Shown in pieces: positions 61,688-64,000 of a stretch of DNA of 64,000 nt. Origin of the DNA: Curvibacter sp. AEP1-3 (GTDB taxonomy: Bacteria; Pseudomonadota; Gammaproteobacteria; Burkholderiales; Burkholderiaceae_C); NCBI RefSeq assembly GCF_002163715.1, contig NZ_CP015698.1, positions 3,733,674 to 3,797,673 of the forward strand, read 5' to 3'. Made by a program: the position numbers and the translations under genes. Positions within the stretch are counted from its first letter, which is position 1, and every line of letters starts with the position of its first letter. Under the pieces are notes generated by a model. It saw only the letters and a list, made by a program, of their open reading frames with translations, had not been told where the DNA came from and did not search any database.

Positions 61688-63666
61688 TTGTGAAAAGTGT
61701 GAAGAAGCTTTTAGCCTTGTGGGGTGCAGCTTGTATCGCAACGCTGATCTTGGGTGGAGCTCAGGCCGCACCGGCCGCGCCGGAATTCAAAATTGATAAA
61801 TTGCCGGTATGGGTCACTCCCATTGCACCAGATTTGAGTTCGGAAACATCACAAAGCAAACAAAGCGATGGTGTTTCATATCTGCTGGCAGATCGGCAGG
61901 TATTGATTCAGGGGAGCAGCAGGCACTCTTACAGCCACTATGCGTTCAAGATCCAGAACGAAAGTGGTCTGGAGAACTCTTCCAACATCGAAATCCGCTT
62001 CGATCCGTCTTACCAAACGCTGCTCTTGCATTCGGTGGATATCCGCCGTGGTGACAAGAAGATATCCAAACTAGTGCCATCGGCCATCAAGGTGCTGCAA
62101 CGCGAGAAGTCCCTGGAGCAACTGATATTCAATGGCTCCAAGACTGCAAACCTCTTTTTGGAAGATGTTCGCGTTGGTGATGTGGTGGAGTACGCGTTCA
62201 GTTTGCGTGGAAGTAACCCCGTATTTGCTGGGAAGCACTACGGATTATTCGAATCTCAATGGGGTGTGCCCGTGCAGACGGTGTATTCCCGTCTGGTGAC
62301 GGAAAAGGGCCGCAATCCAGTCATCAAGATGCATAACGGCCATCCGGAGCCCACCCGGCAAATGACTGGCGGTATGGATGAATACATCTGGAACCAACGC
62401 GAGATGGCCTCTCTGCGCGTTCGCGATGATGCGCCGGCCTGGTATGACCCCTTCCCCAGTGCGCAATGGAGTGATTTTGGCGATTGGCAATCGGTGGTGA
62501 AGTGGGGCGTTCCGCTCTATACCCCGCCAACACGTATCCCCCCTGAACTGGCGGCAGAAGCGGAGCGCATCAAGAATCGGTTTGCCGACCCTGCCGAACG
62601 GACAGCCGAAGCTTTGCGTTATGTCCAAAGAACAGTCCGGTATCTGGGCGTCGAAGTGGGGCCAGGATCCCACGCACCGACGCCGCCTGAGTTGGTGTTG
62701 TCACGCCGCTTTGGTGACTGCAAGGACAAAACCTTGCTGACGCTCACGTTGCTCAAGGCATTGGATATCCAGGCAAGTCCCGCGCTGGTGAACACACGGT
62801 CCAAGAAAGCGATTGTGCAGTGGCAGCCATCACCCGGAGCTTTTGACCATGTGATTGTGCGAGCCAAAGTAGGTGACGAGTATTTTTGGCTGGACCCTAC
62901 CTTGCAACAGCAGGTCGGTGGGCTGCGAGATATCTCGCAAGCCAACTTCGGATTTGCGCTGGTCCTGGAGCCGCAGCAGACAGCCCTTACTGAAATGTTG
63001 CCAGGGGCCGCTACTGAGTACAACCGCAAAGTGCTGGTTGTTTTTGATAGCAAGGGTGGCACGCAACAAGCTGTGCCGTTCACGGTGACTACTGTGTTGG
63101 AAGGTTTAAGCGCTGAGCGTTTGCGCAATACCCTGGCCAAAGATTCTCCTGAGGAAATGCAGAAGCAATTGATCAATTACTTTGCACGTTTCTATCCCAA
63201 CCTTACCGCGGTACGTCCCTTTGAAGTAAACGACAACGCTGCCAGCAATCAGCTGACGCTCACCGAGTACTACACGATTCCGGACTTTTGGACTGCAGGC
63301 AAAGACAACCGGATGGAAGCCTACGCAGCAAGTCCTGATGTCAACGACTACTTGCGGGCGCCGCGCAATACCGTACGCACAGAGCCACTGGGTTTGCTGC
63401 ACCCGGCAAATGTGCGGCAAACCACCTACGTGCTTCTACCTGAGTCATGGACCTACAAGGCAGGGACTTCCAAAATCAAGGATCCGGCTTTCGAATTGGA
63501 AAGTTCTGTCAAGTTTTCCCCCGGCCGTCTGACGATTGTTGACTCCTATCGCACTTTGTCTGATTCAGTCTCGACTCAAAACATGCCTGCCTATATCGAA
63601 AACTTGCGGAAGGCGCGCAACCTGCTGGGGTACTCTTTCAGCAGGGCTGCGAAAGATGGCGACTAA
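61684..63666 (+). CDS. Secreted DUF3857 / transglutaminase-like protein
   Basis: 660 residues starting at ATG 61684, which overlaps the previous stop. Signal peptide (LLALWGAACIATLILGG, cut after AQA). Residues about 60-240 match DUF3857 (SRHSYSHYAFKIQNESGLEN, LEDVRVGDVVEYAFSLRG). A transglutaminase-like domain follows (about 285-410) with the complete triad Cys346 (RRFGDCKDKTLL), His389 (AFDHVIV) and Asp404 (YFWLDPT). A further beta-rich region makes up the C-terminus. The triad suggests an active cysteine peptidase or amidase, but substrates of this family are not known. Part of the Sel1-Sel1 unit. Confidence 0.92.
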   Translation: MIVKSVKKLLALWGAACIATLILGGAQAAPAAPEFKIDKLPVWVTPIAPDLSSETSQSKQSDGVSYLLADRQVLIQGSSRHSYSHYAFKIQNESGLENSSNIEIRFDPSYQTLLLHSVDIRRGDKKISKLVPSAIKVLQREKSLEQLIFNGSKTANLFLEDVRVGDVVEYAFSLRGSNPVFAGKHYGLFESQWGVPVQTVYSRLVTEKGRNPVIKMHNGHPEPTRQMTGGMDEYIWNQREMASLRVRDDAPAWYDPFPSAQWSDFGDWQSVVKWGVPLYTPPTRIPPELAAEAERIKNRFADPAERTAEALRYVQRTVRYLGVEVGPGSHAPTPPELVLSRRFGDCKDKTLLTLTLLKALDIQASPALVNTRSKKAIVQWQPSPGAFDHVIVRAKVGDEYFWLDPTLQQQVGGLRDISQANFGFALVLEPQQTALTEMLPGAATEYNRKVLVVFDSKGGTQQAVPFTVTTVLEGLSAERLRNTLAKDSPEEMQKQLINYFARFYPNLTAVRPFEVNDNAASNQLTLTEYYTIPDFWTAGKDNRMEAYAASPDVNDYLRAPRNTVRTEPLGLLHPANVRQTTYVLLPESWTYKAGTSKIKDPAFELESSVKFSPGRLTIVDSYRTLSDSVSTQNMPAYIENLRKARNLLGYSFSRAAKDGD

Positions 63667-63682
63667 AGGAACTTCAAACCTT

Positions 63683-64000
63683 TCAGTCCTTAAACACCGG
63701 CGGGCGCTTCTGCATGTTCGCCGTCATCGCCTCGGTCAGGTCCTTACTCATCAGCATGGCGGAGTTCCAAGTGGCGATGTAGTTCAGGCTGTCGGCCACG
63801 CTGTGGTCGCGGGCGTAGGTGATCATTTCTTTGGTGCCGCGGATCGACAGTGGGGACTTGGCCGCAATCGTGGCGGCAATCTCATGCACTCCGGCGTAGA
63901 GCGCCTCGCGGCTTTCAAACACGCGGTTCACCAGGCCGATACTCTTGGCCTCCGTGGCGTCCATCTTGCGGCCGGTGTAGGCCAGCTCGCGGGTGATGCC
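63683..64000 (-). CDS. Enoyl-CoA hydratase/isomerase family protein, 5' part outside the window
   Basis: 106 residues of C-terminal sequence. The frame stays open to the right edge (GITRELAYTGRKMDATEA), so the start lies beyond the window. The visible part has the crotonase signature YTGRKMDATEAKSIGLVNRV, and the C-terminal helices (SPLSIRGTKEMITYARDH, YIATWNSAMLMSKDLTEAM) are of the type in which the last helix covers the active site. It acts in fatty-acid beta-oxidation or a related CoA pathway. The catalytic Glu pair is outside the visible part, so hydratase and isomerase cannot be told apart. Confidence 0.88.
   Translation of the reverse strand, partial: GITRELAYTGRKMDATEAKSIGLVNRVFESREALYAGVHEIAATIAAKSPLSIRGTKEMITYARDHSVADSLNYIATWNSAMLMSKDLTEAMTANMQKRPPVFKD

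Noticed and set aside
1-64000. tRNA, rRNA, CRISPR arrays, insertion sequences, prophage or attachment sites
   Set aside because: Read for these on both strands and found no convincing example. The short repeats are dispersed, differ in spacing, and are not array-like.

Overview
The window looks like an ordinary, gene-dense chromosomal segment of a betaproteobacterium of the family Comamonadaceae, most like the Rhodoferax, Curvibacter or Polaromonas group. The grounds are the high-GC codon use, the ubiE-ubiJ-ubiB-fmdB-DUF502-aspS-nudB order, the DUF3460 and DUF1854 families, and short dispersed repeats that I associate from memory with this family. I see no rRNA, tRNA, insertion sequence, prophage, integrase or CRISPR array, and no gene-free stretch longer than 300 bases. 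The genus is inferred, since no marker gene was compared.

Layout. 1-3101: the 3' part of a very large FAD/iron-sulfur oxidoreductase, then a DUF971 protein. 3181-10550: ubiquinone genes (ubiE, a Tim44-like membrane protein, ubiJ, ubiB), an FmdB zinc ribbon, DUF502, aspS and nudB. 10547-15469: an EEP-family phosphodiesterase coupled to clsB, folE followed by a blue-light (BLUF) protein, an EamA transporter and DUF429. 15466-20260, minus strand: gpmA, a terminator, ctpA, moeB-like, then a GGDEF protein coupled to a FleN/MinD-type ATPase. 20365-22684: rhodanese, grxC, secB, gpsA.

22703-30386 is the most distinctive block. Two cyanophycin synthetases (a canonical cphA and an upstream paralogue whose Mur-ligase P-loop is degraded) are transcribed away from an ABC exporter that carries an N-terminal domain with a zinc ribbon, coupled to a DUF1854 protein. 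I infer a cyanophycin (multi-L-arginyl-poly-L-aspartate) storage locus with an unexplained membrane component. No cyanophycinase or isoaspartyl dipeptidase is present here.

30433-37756: a DUF1569 lipoprotein, panC-panB, scpA, DUF3460, DUF2167, nadC-nadA and a small secreted protein. 38011-47658: sensory and resistance genes, namely two chemoreceptors, a single-domain response regulator behind a Nu-class GST, a hybrid histidine kinase, and chrB-chrA with a rhodanese. 47722-52460: uraD followed by a DctPQM TRAP transporter, divergent from a LysR regulator with a clean T-N11-A box between them. 52468-58762: nadB, a SulP transporter, DUF1275 and metG. 58849-63666: a visibly more A+T-rich three-gene unit (two secreted Sel1-repeat proteins and a secreted DUF3857/transglutaminase protein). 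The window ends in the 3' part of an enoyl-CoA hydratase gene on the minus strand.

A short repeat with core AGCTGCTCGCGCA, followed about 10 nt later by GCGCTAGAG, recurs at least seven times between genes. One copy lies in frame inside metG, where it encodes the linker before the C-terminal tRNA-binding domain. A weaker copy lies in nadB.
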